From assembly GCA_002398105.1 (NCBI GenBank), contig DHCD01000092.1:1-30874 (forward strand): a stretch of 30,874 nt of DNA, written 5' to 3'. The position numbers were made by a program, and so were the translations under genes. The notes beneath the pieces are model-generated. The model was not told where the DNA came from, ran no database searches, and saw only the letters and a program-made list of their open reading frames with translations. Positions 24,273 through 30,857 of this stretch are shown one piece after another (the stretch's first letter is position 1; each line of letters opens with the position of its first letter). This stretch comes from Syntrophomonas sp. UBA4911. GTDB taxonomy: Bacteria; Bacillota; Syntrophomonadia; Syntrophomonadales; Syntrophomonadaceae.

Positions 24273-25610
24273 ATGGAAGCAGAGGGAATTAAAAAAGTAT
24301 TGCGGAAATTGTATGGAGGTGCAGAATTGTTGTTAAGACTTAATAAAAAGATGCCGCTCTTCATGAGGGCATTGATGAGGTTAGCTGTTAAGGCGGCAGA
24401 TCACCCGGATGGTCACAGATTGGCGCCGATTTTTTTAAGGCTTTTAGCTAAGAGAACCTGTCAGGTAATGGCATCATTTGCAGCGCTGGGAGCATTTACC
24501 CTGTTGGCCGCGGCCAATCTGCAGGCAGCAGAACCGATAAGCATACATATTGACGGCAAGGTTATTCAATCCGATATCGCGCCCGTAATTGTAAGCGACC
24601 GAACCATGGTTCCGGTACGGGTAATCAGCGAAGAACTGGGACGGGACGTATCCTGGCAGCCGGATAAGCGTCAGGTAATAATTACTACTCCCGGAATCGG
24701 TCGTGATCTTCCCCCGGATAATCCTCCCGCCGACCTGGGGGTGAAAATATTAGTTGATGGGCGGTATATCGACGCTGAGGGGCAGCCGGCACCGTTCATT
24801 TTGCAAGATCGGACCATGGTTCCCCTGCGGATAATTGCCGAGGGCTTAGGGATGAAGGTGGAATGGGAAAAAGATGAACGCCGGGTTGTAATCACCACTC
24901 CCCCTCCGGCAGATAAGGAAATAACGGATCAGAACCCTACGGCAGGGAATAATCCTCCGGCCCAGGATCCGGTGGTAGATACAGAGCCTGATCCTGACAT
25001 TAATTACAATCTTACCATCATGGGTGAGGCCCAAGTGGGAAGAACTGAACTGCTGGCGCTTATGCAACAGAATAACCCGGGCGCCCCTCGGGAACTAGTT
25101 GATCTCTACCTGCAAATAGGTAAAGAATATGGAGTCAGAGGGGATGTTGCCTTCTGCCAGGCGGCCAAGGAAACCGGGTGGTGGAAATTCGGAGGCCTGG
25201 TAAAACCTTACCAGAATAACTATTGCGGTCTGGGGGCTACCGGAAGTGCGGCCAGTGGTGAAGAAGACCTTATGGGGGCTGATCCTTCACAGATCAGGTA
25301 TGAAGAAGGAGTCCACGGAGCTATTTTCAGCAGCCCGGCTGCCGGGGTCGAAGCCCATATACAGCATCTGTATGCCTATGCCTGCAAGGCTTCATTGCCG
25401 GCGGGAGAGGTTCTGGTTGATCCCCGTTTTATTAAGCCTACCCGGGGAATAGCCCCTCGCTGGATTGACTTGGGAGGAAGATGGGCTTTTCCTGGTTATG
25501 ACCGCAGTAAGTATATGGATATCAAGGAAGCTTTCACTGATTGTGAAACTTACGGTCATAGTATATTGAAAGATTATTATCAAAAGGCTCTGGACCTTAA
25601 GGCCGATTAA
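24273..25610 (+). CDS. Exported cell-wall glucosaminidase with copper-amine-oxidase-N repeats
   Basis: A 445-residue protein, probably secreted. A long basic N-terminus leads to a hydrophobic stretch, VMASFAALGAFTLLAAA, ending LQAAEP like a signal peptidase site. Two tandem stalk-type repeats follow (ISIHIDGK to VIITT, then VKILVDGR to VVITT), both with the DRTMVP(V/L)R motif of the Cu_amine_oxidN1 family; these are common on clostridial surface proteins and do not imply amine oxidase activity. A proline-rich linker leads to a glucosaminidase domain with the probable catalytic Glu in CQAAKETGWWKFGG, and NNYCGLGA. It would cleave peptidoglycan glycan strands. The start is uncertain: TTG at 24327 has a far better GGAGGT site, whereas the ATG has only AGGA. 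A strong terminator follows. Confidence 0.85.
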   Translation: MEAEGIKKVLRKLYGGAELLLRLNKKMPLFMRALMRLAVKAADHPDGHRLAPIFLRLLAKRTCQVMASFAALGAFTLLAAANLQAAEPISIHIDGKVIQSDIAPVIVSDRTMVPVRVISEELGRDVSWQPDKRQVIITTPGIGRDLPPDNPPADLGVKILVDGRYIDAEGQPAPFILQDRTMVPLRIIAEGLGMKVEWEKDERRVVITTPPPADKEITDQNPTAGNNPPAQDPVVDTEPDPDINYNLTIMGEAQVGRTELLALMQQNNPGAPRELVDLYLQIGKEYGVRGDVAFCQAAKETGWWKFGGLVKPYQNNYCGLGATGSAASGEEDLMGADPSQIRYEEGVHGAIFSSPAAGVEAHIQHLYAYACKASLPAGEVLVDPRFIKPTRGIAPRWIDLGGRWAFPGYDRSKYMDIKEAFTDCETYGHSILKDYYQKALDLKAD

Positions 25611-25648
25611 AGAGGTGTGAAAAGAGCCAAAGGCCCTTTTCACCAACG

Positions 25649-25696
25649 TCCAAAAAAGCAGGCTTGATACTTTATGCCTGCTTTTTTGGACTTTTT
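25649..25696. terminator. Bidirectional intrinsic terminator between convergent genes
   Basis: TCCAAAAAAGCAGGC (25649-25663) is perfectly inverted at 25676-25690 with a 12-base loop, followed by CTTTTT on the plus strand. The A6/T6 part of the stem supplies a T run when read on the minus strand too. It therefore separates the glucosaminidase gene from the convergent satP-like gene. A smaller hairpin, GTGAAAAG/CTTTTCAC (25617-25643), precedes it without a T tract. Confidence 0.88.
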
Positions 25697-25704
25697 AGAT
25701 TTAA

Positions 25705-26346
25705 TTATTTTCGGGCAGCTCTGGTCCAGGGACCAAAAGGTGCGCCGATGGGCAGTACCGTGTATCCATAGTGGGAATTGAGTACGGTAGCGGCCGAGCC
25801 ATAAAAAGAGAATATGGAAACCCCCAGCTCAGCATAGGCAGCCAGTACATGCCATGCTTCACCGCCCCATCCCAAAGTATTCATAAATAACCCCAGGAAA
25901 AGCAAATCAATAAATAAGAAAATGATAAAGAGTACTTTATTGGCCCCCATCGCTCCGATAGTCATGTATACGGTAAAAATGAAGTAACCCAGGAAGGCAA
26001 ATCCCAGCTGAGCGGTATCCTTTACCGCGTCCGGGTTCATGCCGAACATACCATTCCCTATCATCCAGGTCATTGCTACTCCGAACCAGAAGAAGCCATA
26101 ACCGCAAAATGCAGTGGCGCCAAAAGTATTGTTATGTTTAAAATCGAAAAGACCGGCAACGAATTGAGCTGTTGCCCCCAGGAAGATGGCCCAGGGAATA
26201 ATAAAAGCAGTCCCCTCAGTAATCCCCAATTTTTGTGTACATGCTACCAGAGTCACCATAGCTAATCCCAATAATCCCAATGGCGACGGATTAGCCACCA
26301 CCTCCTGAATATGACCGCTGATCTTGGTTTCGTTTACGTTTGCCAT
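25705..26346 (-). CDS. Acetate/succinate transporter, GPR1/FUN34/SatP family
   Basis: A 213-residue membrane protein with six predicted helices. The family signature is present near the N-terminus as NPSPLGLLGLAMVTLVA (usually NPAPLGL). Other typical segments are GITEGTAFIIPWAIFLGATAQFVAGLFDFKHNNTFGATAFCGYGFFW and FTVYMTIGAMG. E. coli SatP and its homologues move acetate and succinate with protons; in a fermentative or syntrophic anaerobe it could export acetate, which is inference. The ATG follows GGGAGGG. The promoter region upstream contains a TATACAT/ATGTATA dyad. It is convergent with the glucosaminidase gene and monocistronic by context. Confidence 0.9.
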   Translation of the reverse strand: MANVNETKISGHIQEVVANPSPLGLLGLAMVTLVACTQKLGITEGTAFIIPWAIFLGATAQFVAGLFDFKHNNTFGATAFCGYGFFWFGVAMTWMIGNGMFGMNPDAVKDTAQLGFAFLGYFIFTVYMTIGAMGANKVLFIIFLFIDLLFLGLFMNTLGWGGEAWHVLAAYAELGVSIFSFYGSAATVLNSHYGYTVLPIGAPFGPWTRAARK

Positions 26347-26430
26347 AATTCCCTCCCTAATAATCTATAGATTTTGATGCTACCAAGGTATCTGGCTCAA
26401 TCCCCCTTTCTCATGGTGGAATAAATATTT

Positions 26431-26460
26431 TTTATACATTCATGCATGTATATTCAACAA
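26431..26460 (-). promoter_or_regulatory. Predicted promoter and overlapping operator of the satP-like gene
   Basis: On the minus strand TTGTTG (26455-26460) and TATAAA (26431-26436) are 18 bases apart. The dyad TATACAT-n6-ATGTATA (26433-26452) overlaps the -10 box and fills the spacer, as a repressor site would. Confidence 0.45.
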
Positions 26461-26660
26461 CATTTCCCAAAATCCTGTTGAGCTTGTGACATTTTTCTTT
26501 TTTCTAGGGAGCGAATTTGACGAAGCAGGAGAGATATTATTCAAATGTCCCTATGGAAGCATACTAATACCAAAGTTTGTCTGATTAACTCCCGCTGTGG
26601 CGAGGCTTTCCGGGTGGAAGCAGGCAACCAGGTAACAGCTCCGCTGCCCCGGACGCTCAT

Positions 26661-26690
26661 GCAAAAAAAAAGCCGTCCTATTCAGGACGG
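26661..26690 (-). terminator. Minus-strand intrinsic terminator without a visible gene
   Basis: Read on the minus strand, CCGTCCT-gaat-AGGACGG followed by C and nine T is a near-ideal intrinsic terminator. No annotated minus-strand gene ends just before it, and the satP-like promoter lies downstream. The transcript would have to start between 26690 and the MerR-like gene, or be antisense to that gene. Confidence 0.75.
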
Positions 26691-26691
26691 T

Positions 26692-26732
26692 AATGCTCAT
26701 ATATATTTACAAGTACTTGTTATATGAGCATT
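26692..26732. repeat. Nested 41-base palindrome
   Basis: AATGCTCATATA (26692-26703) is perfectly inverted as TATATGAGCATT (26721-26732). The interior contains a second perfect palindrome, ACAAGTACTTGT (26709-26720). It adjoins the minus-strand terminator. It could be an operator, a cruciform or the remnant of a mobile repeat. Confidence 0.75.
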
Positions 26733-26783
26733 TAAAGAGAGGGAAGGGAAAGTAAGGCTTACAATAAAGTTAATTATTAAGCT

Positions 26784-26831
26784 TATAATGAACTTAAGAA
26801 GTCCGGCTGCCATGAGGGGTACTTAACAAGT
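26784..26831 (+). promoter_or_regulatory. -10 box and repeated operator-like sites before the MerR-like gene
   Basis: A perfect TATAAT lies at 26784-26789; no good -35 box was found at normal spacing. Two near-identical short palindromes follow, ACTTAAGAAGT (26792-26802) and ACTTAACAAGT (26821-26831), 29 bases apart. The second is part of the longer dyad CTTAACAAGTTTGTTGTAAG (26822-26841). They sit at and after the likely transcription start, so autoregulation is plausible. Confidence 0.5.
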
Positions 26832-26926
26832 TTGTTGTAAGCTTAAGACTACCGATTTTACAGGTTGGGAACTTTATTGCTGCACCTGATAACAATCTAT
26901 GAAGTGAGAGGGGGAAAGGTGCTACT

Positions 26927-27421
26927 TTGGAAGAAAGATTTTATAAAATTGGTGAAGTGGCAGAAATTTTAGAAATAGAACAGCATACTCTGCGCTACCT
27001 GGAGAATTCGCTCAAGTTAAAAATAAAACGTAACGAACGGGGTGACCGTCTCTATACCGATTCCGATCTTGACACCTTAAGATTGGTTCTGCAGTTAAAA
27101 AGCAAGGGTCTTAACACTACGGCCATCAAACTGGCGCTGGAAAATACTGAGGAGACTGAAGAAACCGGCATCGCCCCCAGCAGTGCCGGTACTGCTCTGG
27201 ATTTCGTCGAGATGGTGTCCCTGGCCCGGCAGATCAGGGAACAGAATACGGAATTGCTGCAGCAGAATCGCCGTTTAGAACAAAGAATGGAAAAATTGGA
27301 GCAAAAAGTGGAACAGCGCAATCTGGAAAGGGAAAAGAAGATAGATGAGTTCTTGAATCTTTGGAAAGCTGAGCAACAAGAAGGCCGGAAATCCTGGCTA
27401 TCCCGCCTGCGGGGAAAATGA
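26927..27421 (+). CDS. MerR-family-like regulator with C-terminal coiled coil
   Basis: A 164-residue protein. The N-terminal 70 residues form a MerR-type winged helix: FYKIGEVAEILEIEQHTLRYLE, then RGDRLYTDSDLDTLRLVLQLKSKGL. A linker (TEETGIAPSSAGTA) leads to a long charged helix, including RQIREQNTELLQQNRRLEQRM and continuing to about residue 150, with heptad hydrophobics typical of a dimeric coiled coil. The tail is basic (KSWLSRLRGK). There is no visible metal or drug-binding domain, so it resembles the DNA-binding coiled-coil class (for example RacA-like proteins) rather than effector-sensing MerR. Translation probably begins at TTG, 6-7 bases after AAAGG. Repeated operator-like sites precede it. 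Target genes are unknown. Confidence 0.82.
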   Translation: MEERFYKIGEVAEILEIEQHTLRYLENSLKLKIKRNERGDRLYTDSDLDTLRLVLQLKSKGLNTTAIKLALENTEETEETGIAPSSAGTALDFVEMVSLARQIREQNTELLQQNRRLEQRMEKLEQKVEQRNLEREKKIDEFLNLWKAEQQEGRKSWLSRLRGK

Positions 27422-27626
27422 GACGAAAGGGGGGAGGAACTCGTCCTCTATCCTGACACTTCCCAATACATTAAAAGAGAGAAAGTTTCATACCGTCACT
27501 CCACTAGAAAAGAGCCCTTAACCGGCTTTTGAGTTGCCTCTCTGAATCCCTTGAAGGATAGTGGTTTTCAACGTACCAGGGACCGTTGTGTCTATACCAG
27601 TCGGCCCACCCTCCTGGATTTTGGAG

Positions 27627-28163
27627 TCATAAGCTGGGCGGAGTAACAATAGCCAGCAGTTCGGCTTTCCCCTGGCCCACATTGACGAACTTATGGGGTA
27701 TCCTGCTGTCGTAGGACATAGTGTCGCCCTTTTCCAGGATATAGCTTTTTTGGCCCAGCTGGGCCTCCACCTTTCCCTCCAAAATTGTTACCACTTCTTC
27801 CCCCTCGTGCCCTTGAGGGCGCGGAACCGATGATTCCATTTCCTCCAGGGAAACCGAGACCACCTCAATTTTGTGGCTTAGATTAGGGGTAAGCAATTCA
27901 TAAGTTACCGAGCTGTCGGGATATTGAATCCTCTTGCGCTCATCTTTTCTGACAATAAGTGCTTCAGAATCATCTTCCATAAAAAGATGGAAAATGGGTA
28001 TCTCCAGCACCAGGCTGATCTCACGCAGAGAGGAAATTGAAGGGTTGTTGAGCCCTCTCTCAATCTGGCTGATAAAGCCCGGGGACAACCCCGATCTTTT
28101 GGCCAGCTCCTCTATACTCAAACCTCTGCTTTGTCTTATTTCTCTAAGTTTCTCACCGTACAC
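27627..28163 (-). CDS. XRE-family transcriptional regulator with cupin domain
   Basis: A 178-residue two-domain regulator. Residues 1-60 form a Cro/CI helix-turn-helix (LREIRQSRGLSIEELAKRSG, then ISQIERGLNNPSISSL). Residues about 100-175 form a cupin_2 barrel (EGEEVVTILEGKVEAQLG, then YILEKGDTMSYDSRIPHKFVN), as in regulators that sense small metabolites. The start is GTG, with AGGTGG 8 bases upstream; no ATG is available. It is divergent from the PreA-like gene and may control it, by analogy with XRE-cupin regulators beside catabolic genes. After the TGA the same frame stays open for 40 codons with an unusually aromatic sequence (see findings). A weak hairpin near 27508-27530 is the only terminator candidate. 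Confidence 0.9.
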   Translation of the reverse strand: MYGEKLREIRQSRGLSIEELAKRSGLSPGFISQIERGLNNPSISSLREISLVLEIPIFHLFMEDDSEALIVRKDERKRIQYPDSSVTYELLTPNLSHKIEVVSVSLEEMESSVPRPQGHEGEEVVTILEGKVEAQLGQKSYILEKGDTMSYDSRIPHKFVNVGQGKAELLAIVTPPSL

Positions 28164-28213
28164 TTTTATACCACCTAAATGAAAAAATGTTTTGGTTTAC
28201 CACTCCTGCAAAT

Positions 28214-28242
28214 ATTATAACACCGTGCCCTAAATAGCAAAA
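28214..28242 (-). promoter_or_regulatory. Predicted promoter of the XRE-cupin gene
   Basis: On the minus strand TATAAT (28214-28219) is perfect. TTTTGC (28237-28242) is a weak -35 box at 17 bases. Transcription would start about 45 bases before the GTG. Confidence 0.55.
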
Positions 28243-28496
28243 TTATCTCTAACGGAAATACCTAACTATTGTAGCAGGTCAGTCCGCGCTTCACCACATC
28301 GGGGTTTTCATAATAAATTTTAATATCGCTTTACAAATTTCGGCAAAACATACACCGGCGAAGAAATGGTTTCCTTATGAAAATAATAAAATCTCAAGTT
28401 TTTAAAATATGGCTAATAGGGGAATAGACATCAGATGATGCTTTGTTTCCAGGTGGGGGGAAGATTATTTAACTCATTCATTATATTTTTACATAC

Positions 28497-28524
28497 AGTA
28501 AAAATATTTTCGAATATTTTTACT
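28497..28524. repeat. Perfect 12-bp inverted repeat upstream of the PreA-like gene
   Basis: AGTAAAAATATT (28497-28508), loop TTCG, then AATATTTTTACT (28513-28524). It lies 84 bases before the TTG start, in the gap shared with the XRE-cupin regulator. It is a natural candidate for an operator, though a stable UUCG-capped RNA hairpin would also form. No T tract follows. Confidence 0.6.
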
Positions 28525-28607
28525 AATAATAAAGGAAATCCGTCCATGCTGGTAGAAGTATATCAAACAAGAATCTCAACAAATTTATTCACCAGGAGGG
28601 GAGAGAA

Positions 28608-29798
28608 TTGCCAGACTTATCTGTAACAATCGGCGGCATCAAATTCAAAAATCCTGTCATGGCCTCTGCCGGAGAGCCTACTACCGACTATGCACACATG
28701 AAGGCAGCGATTGAGGCCGGGGCTGGCGGGGTGGTAGCAAAATCAGTGGCTTTTTCACCTGAATTGGCAAAATCTTTTGACCACGCCCGCTGGGCAGTGG
28801 TTGACGAAAACCGGAAAATCTGCAGCCGGGGCGAGTACCCCAAAATGTTCACCTTTTACGGCCGGGGCGGCATTCCCCTGGAGCCGCCCGACTGGATTGA
28901 AACCCTGCAAAGGGTGCAGGAGGTGGCGGATAAACATGGCTCTGTACTGGTGGGCAGCATTGGCACCGGCCCCCTGGATAAAATGGTGGAAACTGCGGTA
29001 CGCATGGAAAGGGCCGGCCTTCGCATTATTGAGCTGGACGCCGGCTGCCCCCAGGTCTCTCAGCTTGGACTCAGCCAATCCGAAATGGAGCTGGTCAAGT
29101 CCCATGAAATTGCAGGCCTCATTGCCAAGTCCGTAATCGGCGCGGTATCGGTTCCGGTGATTTACAAGGTAGCCGCCGAAGGCCATGATATCATTGAGAC
29201 CTGCCGGGCGGTAAAAGAGGCCGGAGCTGCCGGAGCGACCCTGATTAACCGCTACGTCGGCTTTTTGGTTGACATTGAGAGCGGCAAGCCTCATCTCAAC
29301 AGCATGGCTGGAGTAGGGGGGCCATGGGTGCTGCCGCTAACCTTGCGCTGGGTGTCCCAGGTGTACAGAACCTATCCCGACTTGCCCATATTTGGCTCCA
29401 ACGGCGCCTACGACTGGCAGGACGTGGTTCAATTTCTCATGTCCGGAGCCTCCATGGCGCAATTCTGCTCGACGCTAATGCTTAAAGGATACCGGGTTAT
29501 AACCGAAGCGGTGCAAGGCCTGGAGGAATTCATGGACCGGTGCGGCTACTCCTCAATTGATGAGATGGTGGGACTGGCGGTAAAAAATAGCAAAACCTAC
29601 GAAGAGCTTTACGCCTTCCGGGAAAAGGCCAGGGTGGACCAGGAGCTTTGCTCAGGCTGCCGGCGGTGCCTTAATGCCTGCTTCTATCAGGGACTTGAAA
29701 TGGTTGCCGATGATAAAGTAGTAATAACGGAAAATTGCAAGGGCTGCGGCATGTGCGTTATGGTCTGCCCGGACGATGCCATCCGCCTGTCGCTTTAG
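28608..29798 (+). CDS. PreA-like dihydropyrimidine/dihydroorotate dehydrogenase-family flavoprotein with 2[4Fe-4S] tail
   Basis: A 396-residue cytoplasmic oxidoreductase. The N-terminal 310 residues are an FMN TIM barrel of the dihydroorotate/dihydropyrimidine dehydrogenase family: IGGIKFKNPVMASAGEPT, then ELDAGCPQVSQLGL (where PreA proteins have a CPQ motif), PVIYKVAAEGHD and IFGSNGAYDWQDVVQFLMSGAS. The C-terminus is a bacterial two-cluster ferredoxin: CSGCRRCLNAC with CFYQG, and CKGCGMCVMVCP. The architecture equals the PreA subunit of NAD-dependent dihydropyrimidine dehydrogenase, but no PreT partner is visible, so the substrate is uncertain. The start is TTG, seven bases after AGGAGGGG. 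The neighbouring xanthine dehydrogenase-type gene suggests N-heterocycle metabolism. Confidence 0.87.
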   Translation: MPDLSVTIGGIKFKNPVMASAGEPTTDYAHMKAAIEAGAGGVVAKSVAFSPELAKSFDHARWAVVDENRKICSRGEYPKMFTFYGRGGIPLEPPDWIETLQRVQEVADKHGSVLVGSIGTGPLDKMVETAVRMERAGLRIIELDAGCPQVSQLGLSQSEMELVKSHEIAGLIAKSVIGAVSVPVIYKVAAEGHDIIETCRAVKEAGAAGATLINRYVGFLVDIESGKPHLNSMAGVGGPWVLPLTLRWVSQVYRTYPDLPIFGSNGAYDWQDVVQFLMSGASMAQFCSTLMLKGYRVITEAVQGLEEFMDRCGYSSIDEMVGLAVKNSKTYEELYAFREKARVDQELCSGCRRCLNACFYQGLEMVADDKVVITENCKGCGMCVMVCPDDAIRLSL

Positions 29799-29993
29799 AT
29801 TAAGTGTAGAACCCTTTTGCTAAAATCAAGTTTTAAAACACCGTTGGCCGTTCGAAAGCTCTGATTAAGGCTTAAGCAAAACCTTGAGCCGAGATGTACT
29901 GATTGATTATACGTTAAAGCAAAAAAGGCAAGTAGTTAACCTATTATGACTTTTTTAAAACGGCCTCCGAGAAAAAATAGAGAGGTGATCATT

Positions 29994-30845
29994 TTGAGAC
30001 GCTTTTCTTACCTACGGCCGGAAAACCTTGCCGAAGCAGCAGCAGCAAGATTTGACAACGGTCCTGGCGCTTATTTTCTGGCAGGGGGAACTGACTTACT
30101 GGTCAGAAACAGGCATAAAACCACAGATCTGGGCTGCGCCGTAGACTTAGGCGGCATCCCCGGCCTGGACGGCATATATCTCAAAGACGGACAGATCTTT
30201 ATAGGAGCAATGACCAGGGTTGCAAAGATAGAAAAATCCGATCTGGTCAGGAGCCACATCCCGATGCTGGCTGATGCCGCCGGATTGCTGGGGTCACCCC
30301 AGGTACGCAACCTGGCTACCATCGGCGGCAACCTCTGCAACGGGTCGCCTTCGGCTGATTTGACGCCGCCACTGATAGCACTGGGCGCCACTCTTTCGGT
30401 CTACAGTCCTCGGGGGGGGAAAACGATCGGACTGGAGGAGTTTTTCCTGGGCCCTGCTCAGACCATCCTGCTGCCGGATGAGATTCTAACCGGCATAATC
30501 ATCCCCCTGCCCCCGGAAGGGGCCAGGTTTGCTTTCCTTAAACACAGCCTGAAAAAGTCCATGGACATAGCCCTGGTAAATGTAGCTGCTATGGTTTCCC
30601 TGTCCAAGAGCACCTGCACCGGCGGCAAAATCGTATTAGGGGCGGCGGCCCCCACACCGTTGCGGGCCAAGGGGGCTGAAGCGGCCATTAGCGGAACGGC
30701 CCTGGACGAAGAGAACATAATAAAAGCGGCCGAAGCCGCCGCCGGAGAGTGCAGCCCTATTTCAGACCTGCGCTGCAGCGCGGAATACCGCCGGGAACTG
30801 GTTCGTGTCCTGGTCGGCCGGACGCTGCGGTCGCTGCGGGCTTAG
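29994..30845 (+). CDS. FAD-binding subunit of a xanthine dehydrogenase/CO dehydrogenase-type molybdenum hydroxylase
   Basis: A 283-residue medium (CoxM/XdhB-like) subunit that passes electrons from the 2Fe-2S centres to FAD. It begins RRFSYLRPENLAEAAA, as is usual for the family. It contains the FAD pyrophosphate loop YFLAGGTDLLV and the second FAD motif TIGGNLCNGSPSADLTPPL, followed by the C-terminal CO_deh_flav_C domain (FLKHSLKKSMDIALVNVAAMV). An upstream ATG at 29946 lacks a ribosome binding site, whereas TTG at 29994 follows AGAGGTGA and gives the normal length, so it was chosen. Substrate cannot be told from this subunit. The 195-base gap before it has a possible TTGAGC-17-TTATAC promoter (29884-29912), so it may be transcribed separately from the PreA-like gene. 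Confidence 0.9.
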   Translation: MRRFSYLRPENLAEAAAARFDNGPGAYFLAGGTDLLVRNRHKTTDLGCAVDLGGIPGLDGIYLKDGQIFIGAMTRVAKIEKSDLVRSHIPMLADAAGLLGSPQVRNLATIGGNLCNGSPSADLTPPLIALGATLSVYSPRGGKTIGLEEFFLGPAQTILLPDEILTGIIIPLPPEGARFAFLKHSLKKSMDIALVNVAAMVSLSKSTCTGGKIVLGAAAPTPLRAKGAEAAISGTALDEENIIKAAEAAAGECSPISDLRCSAEYRRELVRVLVGRTLRSLRA

Positions 30846-30857
30846 GAGGTGCCAAAG

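Larger units (their letters stand above)
26347..26926. other. 580-base gene-free region with palindromes and regulatory signals
   Basis: No gene was accepted here. From left to right it contains the satP-like promoter (26431-26460) and a TCAACA/TGTTGA dyad (about 26454-26483). Next come TAGGGA and ATTTGA, which can pair with TCAAAT and TCCCTA (about 26505-26553), and a GC-richer stretch with GCTTTCC-gggt-GGAAGC enclosed by GCTGT/ACAGC (about 26575-26635). A minus-strand terminator (26661-26690), a nested palindrome (26692-26732) and a TATAAT with repeated sites before the MerR-like gene follow. A 60-codon frame at 26545-26727 runs through the hairpins and is not convincing. A structured RNA is possible but unassigned. 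Confidence 0.5.
28164..28607. other. 444-base AT-rich divergent intergenic region
   Basis: No gene was accepted; a 63-codon frame at 28435-28626 has no ribosome binding site and overlaps the next start. The region holds the promoter of the XRE-cupin gene near its left end and a perfect 12-bp inverted repeat (28497-28524). A strong ribosome binding site ends it. A confident promoter for the rightward gene was not found. Base composition is clearly lower in GC than the genes to its right. Confidence 0.55.

Noticed and set aside
26590..26640. GGAAGCAGG resembling the SRP RNA tip
   Set aside because: The matching GTCAGG strand and the GNRA loop of SRP helix 8 are missing, and the loop reads GGGT.
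26545..26727. 60-codon plus-strand reading frame with AGGAGAG upstream
   Set aside because: The ribosome binding site is 11 bases from the ATG, the frame runs straight through the terminator and palindrome, and the protein shows no recognisable pattern.
27627..27629. TGA of the XRE-cupin gene as selenocysteine
   Set aside because: The cupin domain ends normally before it, and no SECIS-like hairpin was seen directly after the codon.
28435..28626. 63-codon frame upstream of the PreA-like gene
   Set aside because: It has no ribosome binding site, runs through the inverted repeat, and overlaps the start of a secure gene in another frame.
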